Source: Haemophilus parainfluenzae (GTDB lineage: Bacteria; Pseudomonadota; Gammaproteobacteria; Enterobacterales; Pasteurellaceae). Taken from it: a DNA stretch of 64,000 nt. The stretch covers positions 682,001 to 746,000 of the forward strand of contig NZ_CP063121.1 in the NCBI RefSeq assembly GCF_014931415.1, written 5' to 3'. The notes beneath the pieces were generated by a model, which saw only the letters and a program-made list of their open reading frames with translations, searched no databases and was not told where the DNA came from. Shown here piece after piece: positions 40,345 through 49,270 of the stretch (its first letter is position 1; every line of letters begins with the position of its first letter). The translations under genes were made by a program, and so were the position numbers.

Positions 40345-41565
40345 TTAGCCTGCTACTGCAGGTAAATAGCCTGCTTGAATTAAGAATGGCACGATCATAA
40401 TCGCTACACCAATAACTAATGCAATCACTAAAGTCACATTACCACCGATTACACGATAAGGCAGATTCGGATTCGCTTGACGTGTTTTCCATGCTAGTCC
40501 GATAGGCAAAATTAAGCAGTAGAACGCACAGAGTAAACCTGCATAGCTTAATGCTGCGATAAAGCCTTCAGGATAATACAAGGCAAACGCAAGTGGTGGT
40601 GTGAAGGCTGCAACCGTCAGTGTCAAGCGATTGTGTGGCAATTTGTAACGTTTAAATAAATCGCCTAAACCTTCAAATACCCCGAGCATGACACCAAGGA
40701 AAGAGGTGATTAATGCAAGTGCAGAGAATACGCGTACGATTTCACCCATAATGTGGGAGTTCGTGATTTGACGTGTTGCATTGACCAAGCCGTTAAGGGT
40801 TGGATCCGCTTGTAATACTTGCACAAATTCATTTTGGCTTAATACACCGTGAGTCGCTAATTGCCACACTAAATAAGCTACAAGTGGAATCGCTGTACCA
40901 ATTAAAATCGCTTTACGGAATTGAGTAACACTACCATCTAAATAGCTGTTTACGCTACCCATGATGATGTGGAAGCCAAAGGAGGTAAAGAAAATTGGTG
41001 CCGCAGAGATCACGAAAGCATAATTTAAAGGCAATGCCATCAGGTTATCGACAGATACTTTTGGTAACATCATGAACAACACAAAAGCAAAGGCAATTAA
41101 TTTACCGATGAACAGAATACGGGTGGCACCATCAACGCCTCTTGTACCTACAACCACAAAGGCACCGAGTACGACGGTAAATAAAATGATTGAAAGTTCG
41201 GAGGAAAGACTTTCAAAGCCAAAAGCGGTTGGTAAACCCGATAATAATGAACCGCCCCCGGTGATATAGGCCGCAGAAAGGGCGTAAAGTAAAATGAGCA
41301 AACTAAAAGTCGCTAAGACACGCCCTGTAATGCCGAAGTATTTTTCGGCTAGAGTCGCTACGCCATCATTCAAGCGATCTGCAGTTTGGTAAACTTCAAC
41401 AAAAAGCAAACCGCTGTAAACCAAAAGTGCCCATAAGCCGACTAATAAGAAAACGGTGTAACCAAAACCAATACCGGCAGAGGTTAATGGCATCGCGAGC
41501 ATCCCTGCCCCGATGGTTGTGCCGGCAATGATTAAGGCACTGCCGAATGTTTTGTTTTTTAGCAT
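40345..41565 (-). CDS. tyrP: Tyrosine-specific transport protein (aromatic amino-acid permease)
   Basis: A 406-residue permease of the hydroxy/aromatic amino-acid permease family with about 11 membrane segments. It has the opening GSALIIAGTTIGAGMLAMPLTSAGIGF, which carries the family's G-x-G helix break. Sequence and place next to tdk match TyrP of H. influenzae. GGAG precedes ATG 41565. It is the last gene of a minus-strand run tsaD-small gene-tdk-tyrP. Confidence 0.93.
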   Translation of the reverse strand: MLKNKTFGSALIIAGTTIGAGMLAMPLTSAGIGFGYTVFLLVGLWALLVYSGLLFVEVYQTADRLNDGVATLAEKYFGITGRVLATFSLLILLYALSAAYITGGGSLLSGLPTAFGFESLSSELSIILFTVVLGAFVVVGTRGVDGATRILFIGKLIAFAFVLFMMLPKVSVDNLMALPLNYAFVISAAPIFFTSFGFHIIMGSVNSYLDGSVTQFRKAILIGTAIPLVAYLVWQLATHGVLSQNEFVQVLQADPTLNGLVNATRQITNSHIMGEIVRVFSALALITSFLGVMLGVFEGLGDLFKRYKLPHNRLTLTVAAFTPPLAFALYYPEGFIAALSYAGLLCAFYCLILPIGLAWKTRQANPNLPYRVIGGNVTLVIALVIGVAIMIVPFLIQAGYLPAVAG

Positions 41566-41601
41566 AAAATTGTTCTCCGAGTATAAAATTGAAAAACGAG
41601 G

Positions 41602-42183
41602 TTAAAGCTGACCGCACTTTTCTTTGTAATGATAGCGGCAAACCGAAAGATAAGAGTCGTTTCCACCAATTTGGATTTGTTCCCCTTCCTTAATGACTTC
41701 ACCTTGTTCATTTAAACGTAAAACGAAATTGGCTTTACGTCCACAATAACAGATTGTTTTTAATTCTTCTAGTTGATCTGCCCAAGCAAGTAAATACTTA
41801 CTACCTTCAAATAGCTCTGCTTGGAAGTCGGTACGCAAGCCATAACAAAGCACAGGAATTTTCAGTTTATCCACGACATCGCTTAATTGATACACTTGCT
41901 GTTTCGTTAAAAACTGGGCTTCATCAACTAAAACACAATGAATTTTTTCTTGTTGTAAACGTTGGCTTACTTCGGCAAAAAGGTCACTCGTTGACGTAAA
42001 TAAATTGGCGTCTTCATGAATACCAATACGCGACGTGACTTTGCCTAATCCAAAGCGGTCATCAATGGCTGCCGTATAAACCATGGTGTTCATATTGCGT
42101 TCACGATAGTTATAGGAAGACTGCAGCAACGTGGTTGATTTGCCCGCATTCATCGTAGAGTAGTAAAAATAGAGTTTTGCCAT
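41602..42183 (-). CDS. tdk: Thymidine kinase
   Basis: A 193-residue type II thymidine kinase. The P-loop is [12 protein letters not shown] (about 9-20), the Walker B region is VLVDEAQFL, and the lasso and zinc-finger region has CYCGRKANF and a late CRYHYKEKC. It phosphorylates thymidine for DNA synthesis. The ATG at 42183 shares one base with the stop of the small upstream gene (TAATG), so translation is coupled. Confidence 0.95.
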   Translation of the reverse strand: MAKLYFYYSTMNAGKSTTLLQSSYNYRERNMNTMVYTAAIDDRFGLGKVTSRIGIHEDANLFTSTSDLFAEVSQRLQQEKIHCVLVDEAQFLTKQQVYQLSDVVDKLKIPVLCYGLRTDFQAELFEGSKYLLAWADQLEELKTICYCGRKANFVLRLNEQGEVIKEGEQIQIGGNDSYLSVCRYHYKEKCGQL

Positions 42184-42419
42184 TATTTAATCACCCATTT
42201 CCAGAAATAATAGGCAATAAATCCTGCAACAGGTGGACAGGCTGCTAGCATAAAGGTCCCGTAAGTGGCGCCGCCTCCCACCATTTTTCCTGCTTCAGCA
42301 AGAGCGTCAACAATATCACTGCTTGGCGTGGTAAAAATCCATGCGCCAATAATCGCGAGTACTAAAAAACAAGCGATACCGGCTGCACGCATGGCTCTTA
42401 CTTTAATCATATTTTCCAT
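42183..42419 (-). CDS. Small two-helix membrane protein between tsaD and tdk
   Basis: A 78-residue protein with hydrophobic helices at about residues 10-30 and 52-73 and a short [11 protein letters not shown] loop between them. I assign no family. AAGGA lies 7 bases before ATG 42419, 9 bases after tsaD, and its stop overlaps the tdk start by one base, so it is clearly translated within the operon. The function is unknown. Confidence 0.85.
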   Translation of the reverse strand: MENMIKVRAMRAAGIACFLVLAIIGAWIFTTPSSDIVDALAEAGKMVGGGATYGTFMLAACPPVAGFIAYYFWKWVIK

Positions 42420-42428
42420 ATTTATTCC

Positions 42429-43457
42429 TTAAATTGCAGGGAGTTCTGCCATCGCCCAACGAGGTTTAACATCAATGGCGAGATCGCTGTGCTGACCTTG
42501 TTTTAAGCGTAAAAAGCCCGTATAGGCAATCATGGCACCATTATCGGTACAAAATTGAGGTTGCGGATAAAATACTTCACCACCAAGATTTTTCATCATA
42601 GTGCCAAGGGTTTCACGTAATTTTTTGTTTGCACTCACCCCGCCAGCAATCACTAAACGCTTATAGCCGGTTTCTTTTAAGGCACGTTTACATTTAATTG
42701 CAAGTGTATCCACGACGGAATCTTGGAAGGCAAAGGCAATATCGGCTTTAGTTTGTTCGGTTAATTCGCCTTCTTGTTTGATCGCCTGATTAATGGTGTT
42801 AGCCGCTGAGGTTTTTAAGCCTGAAAAGCTAAAATCAAGACCTGGGCGATCTGTCATTGGACGTGGAAACACAAAACGATCTGGCGATCCTTTTTCGGCT
42901 AAACGTGAAAGTGCTGCACCGCCAGGGTAATCTAACCCTAATAATTTCGCGGTTTTATCAAAGGCTTCACCCGCGGCATCATCAATGGATTCGCCAATGA
43001 CTTCATATTTTCCTACGCCATCAACGCGCACTAATTGCGTATGTCCACCTGAAACTAAGAGGGCAATAAATGGAAAGTGCGGTCGATTTTCATCAAGCAT
43101 TGGCGCAAGTAGATGACCTTCCATGTGGTGTACGCCAATAGCTGGCACATTCCAGGCATAAGCCAGTGAACGTGCGATCGTTGCGCCCACTAATAATGCG
43201 CCCACTAAACCCGGGCCACTTGTATAGGCAATACCATCAATTTGGTCAGCGTTTAAATTGGCTTCTTCTAATGCAGCTTTGATTAATGGCGCCGTTTTGC
43301 GAATGTGATCGCGGGAAGCCAGCTCTGGCACTACACCACCGTAATCCGCATGCAAGGCTATTTGCGTGTAGAGCTGATTGGCAATTAAGCCTTTATCTTC
43401 ATCATAAATCGCGACACCTGTTTCATCACAGGAGGTTTCGATCCCTAAAATACGCAT
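42429..43457 (-). CDS. tsaD: tRNA N6-threonylcarbamoyladenosine synthase subunit TsaD
   Basis: A 342-residue ASKHA ATPase that transfers threonylcarbamoyl to A37 of ANN-decoding tRNAs with TsaB and TsaE. The metal-binding HxxxH is in [12 protein letters not shown], the opening [19 protein letters not shown] and the nucleotide segments [11 protein letters not shown] and [11 protein letters not shown] are intact. It is divergent from rpsU, as in most gammaproteobacteria. Confidence 0.97.
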   Translation of the reverse strand: MRILGIETSCDETGVAIYDEDKGLIANQLYTQIALHADYGGVVPELASRDHIRKTAPLIKAALEEANLNADQIDGIAYTSGPGLVGALLVGATIARSLAYAWNVPAIGVHHMEGHLLAPMLDENRPHFPFIALLVSGGHTQLVRVDGVGKYEVIGESIDDAAGEAFDKTAKLLGLDYPGGAALSRLAEKGSPDRFVFPRPMTDRPGLDFSFSGLKTSAANTINQAIKQEGELTEQTKADIAFAFQDSVVDTLAIKCKRALKETGYKRLVIAGGVSANKKLRETLGTMMKNLGGEVFYPQPQFCTDNGAMIAYTGFLRLKQGQHSDLAIDVKPRWAMAELPAI

Positions 43458-43599
43458 TTTCTTCTCATTTTATTAAAAAAATTGGCAAAGATTTTACCTT
43501 GTTTAGTCCGCTTAAACCAGTTCAAACGCCAAATTTTCAGCAAATAGGCGATCTTTCCTTTGCTTTTGCAGGGAAGATCGATTAGAATTGCATCCTTTA

Positions 43600-43629
43600 T
43601 TGAATTTGCCGTTCATTCGGCAGTAATAA
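43600..43629 (+). promoter_or_regulatory. Candidate promoter of rpsU-dnaG-rpoD
   Basis: TTGAAT (43600-43605) and TAATAA (43624-43629) are spaced by 18 bases, 47 bp before the rpsU start. Confidence 0.5.
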
Positions 43630-43675
43630 AAATTTAAAATTGCAATTAAATTAAACTCATTGAGGTGATTGGCTT

Positions 43676-43891
43676 ATGCCTGTAATTAAAGTACGTGAAA
43701 ACGAATCATTTGACGTAGCTTTACGTCGTTTCAAACGCTCTTGCGAAAAAGCTGGTATTTTAGCAGAAGTTCGCGCTCGTGAATTCTATGAAAAACCAAC
43801 TACAATCCGTAAACGTGAAAAAGCAACGCTTGCTAAACGTCACGCTAAACGTAATGCTCGCGAAAACGCGCGCAATACCCGTTTATACTAA
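43676..43891 (+). CDS. rpsU: Ribosomal protein bS21
   Basis: The 71-residue small-subunit protein bS21, very basic, beginning [27 protein letters not shown] and ending in an arginine-rich tail. GAGGTGA is 7 bases before ATG 43676. It heads the macromolecular-synthesis group rpsU-dnaG-rpoD and is separated from dnaG by a hairpin that would keep dnaG expression low. Confidence 0.98.
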   Translation: MPVIKVRENESFDVALRRFKRSCEKAGILAEVRAREFYEKPTTIRKREKATLAKRHAKRNARENARNTRLY

Positions 43892-43921
43892 TTTGTAGTA
43901 TTTTCTAACTCGAGTTAAGAC

Positions 43922-43955
43922 AAACCGTGAAACCTTTTGGGTATCACGGTTTTGT
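43922..43955 (+). terminator. Attenuating terminator between rpsU and dnaG
   Basis: AAACCGTGA (43922-43930) and TCACGGTTT (43944-43952) pair around 13 bases. E. coli has a partial terminator at the same place in its operon. Confidence 0.75.
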
Positions 43956-44028
43956 TGCTTTAAATTCATCGAAAAAAAGTCACGCAAAATCAACCGCACT
44001 TTCGCATCGTATTCAAGGAGGCAAGGCA

Positions 44029-45813
44029 ATGAAAGGCTCAATTCCACGCCAATTTATTGATGATCTGCTCACAAAATCGAATATTGTCGATGTGATTAAT
44101 GCGCGCGTGAAACTCAAAAAAGCAGGACGAGATTATCAAGCTTGCTGTCCATTTCATCATGAAAAAACACCCTCCTTTACGGTAAGTGAAAAAAAACAAT
44201 TCTATTATTGCTTCGGTTGTGGCGCGAAAGGCAATGCGATTTCATTTTTAATGGATTACGACAAGTTAGAATTTGTTGAAGCCGTTGAAGAACTTGCTGC
44301 TTCGGCAGGGCTTGAAGTGCCTTATGAAAAACGCCCAAACCAATTCGGTAATAAACCGGATGTGAGCTATCAGACAAAACGTAATTTATACGATTTGATG
44401 CAAGAGATTGCATCGTTTTATCAAGCTCAACTCCCGTTAAATATTCCTGCTCAAAGCTATCTTCAGCAACGTGGTTTATCGCCAGAAATTATTGCTCGTT
44501 TTCAAATTGGTTATGTACCCAATGCGATGGATACGGTGTTACGCCAATTCGGCAAAAATCGGGAAGAACAGAAAAAACTTTTTGATTTAGGTATGCTTTC
44601 TCGAAACGATCGTGGCAATGTGTACGATAAATTCCGTAATCGTATTATGTTTCCGATTCGGGATAAACGTGGTCGAACAGTTGCCTTTGGTGGACGTGTT
44701 TTAACGGATGAAAAACCCAAGTATTTGAACTCCCCCGAAACCATTACCTATCATAAAGGTAATGAGCTTTATGGTTTATATGAAGCTTTACAAATCAATG
44801 ATGAGCCAGAAAAACTACTGGTGGTTGAAGGTTACATGGATGTGGTGGCATTAGCGCAATTTGGTGTGAATTATGCAGTGGCTTCTCTTGGTACATCGAC
44901 GACCTCGGAACAAATTCAATTATTGTTCCGTTCAACAGAGCAAGTCATTTGCTGCTACGATGGTGATAGAGCAGGGCGTGATGCCGCTTGGCGCGCACTT
45001 GAAAACGCTTTGTCTTATCTGGAAGATGGACGACAAATCAAGTTTATTTTCCTACCAGATGGAGAAGACCCGGATACTTATATTCGTCAATATGGTAAAG
45101 AAAAGTTTGAAGAATATATTGATCAAGCTCAGTCTCTCACAGAATTTTTATTCGCACATTTAAGTCCACAGGTGGATTTTTCGACGCAAGAAGGACGAGG
45201 CAAATTAGTCGCACTCGCGGCGCCTTTAATTCGTCAAATTCCTGGTGATATGTTGCGTCTATCATTGCGAAATATGTTGGCACAAAAGCTTGGAATCTTT
45301 GATCAATCACAGCTTGAAAGCTTGATTCCAAATCAAATAGACAAGGCTGAACCCAAACCTAAAACGCCACAAAAAACCATTAAGAAAACGCCAATGCGTG
45401 TAGTGATTTCCCTGTTATTACAGAATTCACAATTAGTGAATCGCATTTCGGATGTGGGGTTACAAGCCTTAAAGCATGAAGCAGGTTACGAATTACTCGA
45501 AAAATTGACCGCACTTTGTCGTGAACGAGAAGGTATTACAACAGGGCAAATCTTAGAATATTTTCGTGATACAGAATTCAGCAAGCCCCTTGAAATATTA
45601 GCCTCTTGGGATCATCTATTAGATGACTTAGAAATCATTAATGCATTCTCTCAAAACTACCGTCGTTTGAATATTCAAGCGATTGAACGAGATATTGAAA
45701 TGCTGATTGCAAAAGAAAGGGCGGAAGGCTTAACTGATCAAGAGCGAGCAATTTTAGTGAATTTGCTCAAGGGAAAAGAAGAGCAGAAAAAACAGTTAGT
45801 TAATCCGTCATAA
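44029..45813 (+). CDS. dnaG: DNA primase
   Basis: A 594-residue primase that lays RNA primers at the replication fork. The N-terminal zinc site is Cys40, His43, Cys61, Cys64, as in E. coli. The RNA polymerase core and TOPRIM domain follow, with LLVVEGYMDVVAL and the acidic CCYDGDRAGRDAA, then the helicase-binding C-terminal helices. AAGGAGG lies 7 bases before ATG 44029; the long in-frame extension to 43927 runs through the hairpin and is not used. Confidence 0.97.
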   Translation: MKGSIPRQFIDDLLTKSNIVDVINARVKLKKAGRDYQACCPFHHEKTPSFTVSEKKQFYYCFGCGAKGNAISFLMDYDKLEFVEAVEELAASAGLEVPYEKRPNQFGNKPDVSYQTKRNLYDLMQEIASFYQAQLPLNIPAQSYLQQRGLSPEIIARFQIGYVPNAMDTVLRQFGKNREEQKKLFDLGMLSRNDRGNVYDKFRNRIMFPIRDKRGRTVAFGGRVLTDEKPKYLNSPETITYHKGNELYGLYEALQINDEPEKLLVVEGYMDVVALAQFGVNYAVASLGTSTTSEQIQLLFRSTEQVICCYDGDRAGRDAAWRALENALSYLEDGRQIKFIFLPDGEDPDTYIRQYGKEKFEEYIDQAQSLTEFLFAHLSPQVDFSTQEGRGKLVALAAPLIRQIPGDMLRLSLRNMLAQKLGIFDQSQLESLIPNQIDKAEPKPKTPQKTIKKTPMRVVISLLLQNSQLVNRISDVGLQALKHEAGYELLEKLTALCREREGITTGQILEYFRDTEFSKPLEILASWDHLLDDLEIINAFSQNYRRLNIQAIERDIEMLIAKERAEGLTDQERAILVNLLKGKEEQKKQLVNPS

Positions 45814-45882
45814 CAATGGTAAAATCTCCTGTTCAAAACAAGGGCTTTTATCTTCCAAAAATAACGCAAAACGGGAATAAAA

Positions 45883-47772
45883 ATGGAACAAAATCAACAA
45901 TCTACCGCAGAGCAATATTCAGAACAAATTGAACAGCTTATGGAATTGGGTCGTACGCAAGGTTATTTAACCTATGCGGAGATTAATGACTTACTTCCGG
46001 AAGATGTGATCGATCCAGAGTATTACGATAAGTTGTTGCAGACTTTACAGCATGATGCGGGTATTCCGGTTCTGGATGAAGCGCCGGAAAGTGACGAAAT
46101 GATGTTGAATGACACTATTCCGGATGAAGATGCAGTGGAAGAAGCAACACAGATTTTATCCAATGTGGAATCTGAAATCGGCCGTACAACCGATCCTGTG
46201 CGTATGTATATGCGTGAAATGGGAACGGTTGATCTTCTTACCCGTGAAGATGAAATCAGCATTGCAAAACGTATTGAGGAAGGGATTGATGAAGTCCAAA
46301 CAGCAATTGCGGCATACCCAGAAGCGTTAACTGAATTATTAGATAATTATGACCAAGTTGAAGTAGGCAATTACCGTTTAGCTGATTTAATCACAGGCTT
46401 TGTGGATCCAAATGTTCCAGAAGAGGAAACCGCAAACATTGATGAAAATTTTGCTGATGAAGATGAAAGTGCCGAATCTGCTGCAGATGTTGATGATGAG
46501 AGCGATGAGGAAGATGAAAGCGATAACAGCTCAAGTTCTGATGACAGTGATTCAGATAACAGTATCGATCCTGAAGTAGCGCGTGAAAGATTTGCTGCAT
46601 TAAGAGAGCAGCATACTAAAACATTGGCGACCATAGCAAAACACGGTCGTAGTGGTAAACGTGCCAAAGATCAAATTGCTCAACTCGCCGATATTTTTAA
46701 ACAATTTCGTTTAGTGCCAAAACAATTTGATGTACTTGTTTTATCAATGAAGAATATGATGAAACGTGTACGTGCAGAAGAGCGTCAACTACAAAAAGTA
46801 TTAGTTGATATTGCAGGTATGCCAAAAGATGAATTTGAGGCGCTTATTGTTGCGAATGGCAGCAGTGATGCATGGGTAGCAAAAGCATTAAAATCAACAA
46901 AAGCTTGGGCAAAACGTTTACCAAAATATGAAGAACGTATTCGTTTATCTTTAGATAACTTAGCGAATATTGAGCAAAATACCAATCTTACCATTCAACA
47001 AATGCGTGAGATTTGTGATGCGGTATCTCGTGGTGAACAAAAAGCTCGCCGTGCGAAAAAAGAAATGGTTGAAGCCAACTTACGTTTGGTGATTTCTATT
47101 GCGAAAAAATATACCAACCGTGGTTTACAATTCTTGGATTTAATTCAAGAAGGGAATATCGGTTTGATGAAAGCGGTAGATAAATTTGAATACCGTCGTG
47201 GTTATAAATTCTCAACCTATGCAACTTGGTGGATTCGTCAGGCAATTACTCGTTCGATTGCGGATCAAGCTCGTACAATTCGTATTCCGGTTCATATGAT
47301 TGAAACGATTAACAAATTAAATCGTATTTCTCGTCAAATGTTACAAGAAATGGGACGTGAAGCGACACCGGAAGAGCTTGCTGAGCGTATGGGAATGCCA
47401 GAAGATAAAATTCGTAAAGTGCTTAAAATTGCGAAAGAGCCAATTTCAATGGAAACGCCAATCGGTGATGACGATGATTCACATTTAGGTGACTTCATCG
47501 AGGATTCAACTCTTGAATTGCCATTAGATTCTGCCACTGCACAAAGCTTGAAAGTGGCGACTCATGAAGTGTTAGAAGGCTTAACCCCTCGAGAAGCTAA
47601 AGTGTTACGTATGCGTTTTGGTATTGATATGAATACCGACCATACACTTGAAGAAGTGGGTAAACAATTTGATGTAACCCGTGAGCGTATTCGTCAGATT
47701 GAAGCGAAAGCATTGCGTAAATTACGCCATCCAAGTCGTTCTGAAACCTTAAGAAGTTTCTTAGATGAGTAA
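45883..47772 (+). CDS. rpoD: RNA polymerase primary sigma factor (sigma-70)
   Basis: A 629-residue housekeeping sigma factor. Region 1.1 is N-terminal, region 1.2 has [21 protein letters not shown], regions 2.1-2.4 include [36 protein letters not shown] and [19 protein letters not shown], and region 4.2 ends with the helix-turn-helix [28 protein letters not shown]. The non-conserved region holds a stretch of nearly 50 residues made mostly of Asp, Glu and Ser (46440-46570). It is the third gene of rpsU-dnaG-rpoD. Confidence 0.97.
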   Translation: MEQNQQSTAEQYSEQIEQLMELGRTQGYLTYAEINDLLPEDVIDPEYYDKLLQTLQHDAGIPVLDEAPESDEMMLNDTIPDEDAVEEATQILSNVESEIGRTTDPVRMYMREMGTVDLLTREDEISIAKRIEEGIDEVQTAIAAYPEALTELLDNYDQVEVGNYRLADLITGFVDPNVPEEETANIDENFADEDESAESAADVDDESDEEDESDNSSSSDDSDSDNSIDPEVARERFAALREQHTKTLATIAKHGRSGKRAKDQIAQLADIFKQFRLVPKQFDVLVLSMKNMMKRVRAEERQLQKVLVDIAGMPKDEFEALIVANGSSDAWVAKALKSTKAWAKRLPKYEERIRLSLDNLANIEQNTNLTIQQMREICDAVSRGEQKARRAKKEMVEANLRLVISIAKKYTNRGLQFLDLIQEGNIGLMKAVDKFEYRRGYKFSTYATWWIRQAITRSIADQARTIRIPVHMIETINKLNRISRQMLQEMGREATPEELAERMGMPEDKIRKVLKIAKEPISMETPIGDDDDSHLGDFIEDSTLELPLDSATAQSLKVATHEVLEGLTPREAKVLRMRFGIDMNTDHTLEEVGKQFDVTRERIRQIEAKALRKLRHPSRSETLRSFLDE

Positions 47773-47793
47773 TTATTCATTCATATAAAAAAG

Positions 47794-47819
47794 AAAAGGC
47801 AGAAATATCTGCCTTTTTT
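47794..47819 (+). terminator. Terminator of rpoD
   Basis: AAAAGGCAGA (47794-47803) and TCTGCCTTTT (47808-47817) pair around 4 bases and end in T. Confidence 0.9.
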
Positions 47820-47906
47820 ATTTGATTAAATTTGGTTATTTACCACCAAATCACATTCCTTTAAAATACGCACTTTTCATCATTCAAAAAATAAAAAAGG
47901 AACTTT

Positions 47907-48323
47907 ATGGAAGAATCTCAAGAACTAGAAAAGCTGCCTAGAGTAGTGACTGGTGTATTAAAAGTGATATTAAGTTTTTCACTTATTGCTTTGGCTTTAG
48001 TGTTGATTATTGCTTTAGCTAAAATCACCTATACCTTAGCAATTATGGTGTTTAATACATCAAGCGTAGTGCCTTATGATGTTGCCGAACAAGCCGTGAT
48101 GTTTTTCTTATATTTCGGTTTTATTGGCCTTATCGTGCAATATTTTAAAAGTGGCTATCACTTTCCTTTGCGCTATTTTATTTACGCGGGGATTACCGCT
48201 ATGTTGCGCCTGATTATTGTGAATCATGAGAGTTCGGTTGATACCATCTTATTCGCAGGCGCGATTTTAATTATGGTTATTGCACTTTGCTTAGTGTTGT
48301 ATTCCAATAAAATTAAAATTTAA
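47907..48323 (+). CDS. psiE: PsiE-family membrane protein
   Basis: A 138-residue inner-membrane protein with four helices, matching PsiE, named for phosphate-starvation induction in E. coli. Family segments are VAEQAVMFFLYFGFIGLIVQYFKSGYHFPLRYFIYAGITAMLRLIIV. AAGGAA precedes ATG 47907. It stands alone; no Pho box was found. The molecular role is unknown. Confidence 0.9.
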   Translation: MEESQELEKLPRVVTGVLKVILSFSLIALALVLIIALAKITYTLAIMVFNTSSVVPYDVAEQAVMFFLYFGFIGLIVQYFKSGYHFPLRYFIYAGITAMLRLIIVNHESSVDTILFAGAILIMVIALCLVLYSNKIKI

Positions 48324-48328
48324 AAGTG

Positions 48329-48343
48329 CGGTCATTTTGACCG
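48329..48343. terminator. Short hairpin between psiE and rlmJ
   Basis: CGGTCA-TTT-TGACCG overlaps a USS and lies between converging genes. It is short, so its strength is uncertain. Confidence 0.5.
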
Positions 48344-48358
48344 ATATTTTGGAATGGA

Positions 48359-49204
48359 TTATTCCGGTACAATCCATTCCACTGTCCAACTTCCCGTACC
48401 TTCAGGGACGAGCGTTTGGGTCAAATAAGGCAAAATAGATTTCATTTGCTGTTCTAATTGCCAAGGTGGGTTAATCACCACCATTCCACTTGCGGTCATA
48501 CCACGTTGATCGCTATCAGGGCGAACCGCCAATTCAATTTTCAAAATTTTACGAATTCCTGTTGCTTCTAATCCTTTAAAAATGCGTTTTGTTTGTTGAC
48601 GTAGAACCACTGGATACCAAATCGCATAAGTACCCGTAGCAAAGCGTTTATAACCTTCTTCTATAGCTTTCACTACCAAATCATAATCTTCTTTTAATTC
48701 ATAAGGCGGATCAATAAGCACTAAGCCTCGGCGTTCTTTTGGTGGAAGCGTGGCTTTGAGTTGTTGGAAACCATTTTCTGATTTTGTGGTGATATTTTTA
48801 AATTCTTTGAAATTATTGCGTAATAATGGAAAATCACTTGGATGTAATTCTGTCAGTAATGCACGATCTTGAGGACGTAATAATTGCGCGGCAATCATAG
48901 GTGAGCCCGCATAATAACGTAATTCTTTACCGCCATAATTGAGCTTTTTAATGAGATCCACGTAGCGAGCAACTTCTTCGGGTAAATCTGTTCTTTCCCA
49001 AAGTCTCCCAATTCCCTCTTTGTATTCGCCGGTTTTTTCTGATTCGTTAGAACTTAAACGATAGCGTCCGACCCCAGAATGGGTATCGAGATAGTAAAAA
49101 CCTTTTTCTTTCAGCGAAAGATTTTCCAATATCAGCATTAATACAATATGCTTTAATACATCAGCATGATTGCCTGCATGGAAACTGTGACGATAACTTA
49201 ACAT
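48359..49204 (-). CDS. rlmJ: 23S rRNA (adenine2030-N6)-methyltransferase
   Basis: A 281-residue SAM-dependent methyltransferase of the RlmJ (YhiR) family. It begins with MLSYRHSFHAGNHADVLKH and has the catalytic DPPY motif in VLIDPPYELKEDYDLV. It methylates A2030 of 23S rRNA. The family was once linked to use of DNA as food (ComJ) in E. coli. AGGA precedes ATG 49204. It follows mrcA on the same strand after a USS-dyad terminator. Confidence 0.95.
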   Translation of the reverse strand: MLSYRHSFHAGNHADVLKHIVLMLILENLSLKEKGFYYLDTHSGVGRYRLSSNESEKTGEYKEGIGRLWERTDLPEEVARYVDLIKKLNYGGKELRYYAGSPMIAAQLLRPQDRALLTELHPSDFPLLRNNFKEFKNITTKSENGFQQLKATLPPKERRGLVLIDPPYELKEDYDLVVKAIEEGYKRFATGTYAIWYPVVLRQQTKRIFKGLEATGIRKILKIELAVRPDSDQRGMTASGMVVINPPWQLEQQMKSILPYLTQTLVPEGTGSWTVEWIVPE

Positions 49205-49224
49205 GATTTGTCCTTTTGACGTAA

Positions 49225-49254
49225 AAAAGTGCGGTCAAAATTAACCGCACTTTT
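49225..49254 (-). terminator. USS-dyad terminator of mrcA
   Basis: AAAAGTGCGGT (49225-49235) and ACCGCACTTTT (49244-49254) pair around 8 bases. Confidence 0.85.
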
Positions 49255-49270
49255 AGTATTTAAATCAGGG

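Noticed and set aside
43927..44028. N-terminal extension of dnaG
   Set aside because: It runs through the rpsU-dnaG hairpin and a USS; ATG 44029 has an AAGGAGG site and places the zinc residues at the E. coli positions.
46371..46667. Serine/leucine-rich frame antisense to the acidic region of rpoD
   Set aside because: It is the complement of the Asp/Glu/Ser-rich low-complexity codons; no ribosome site or promoter and the sense gene is certain.
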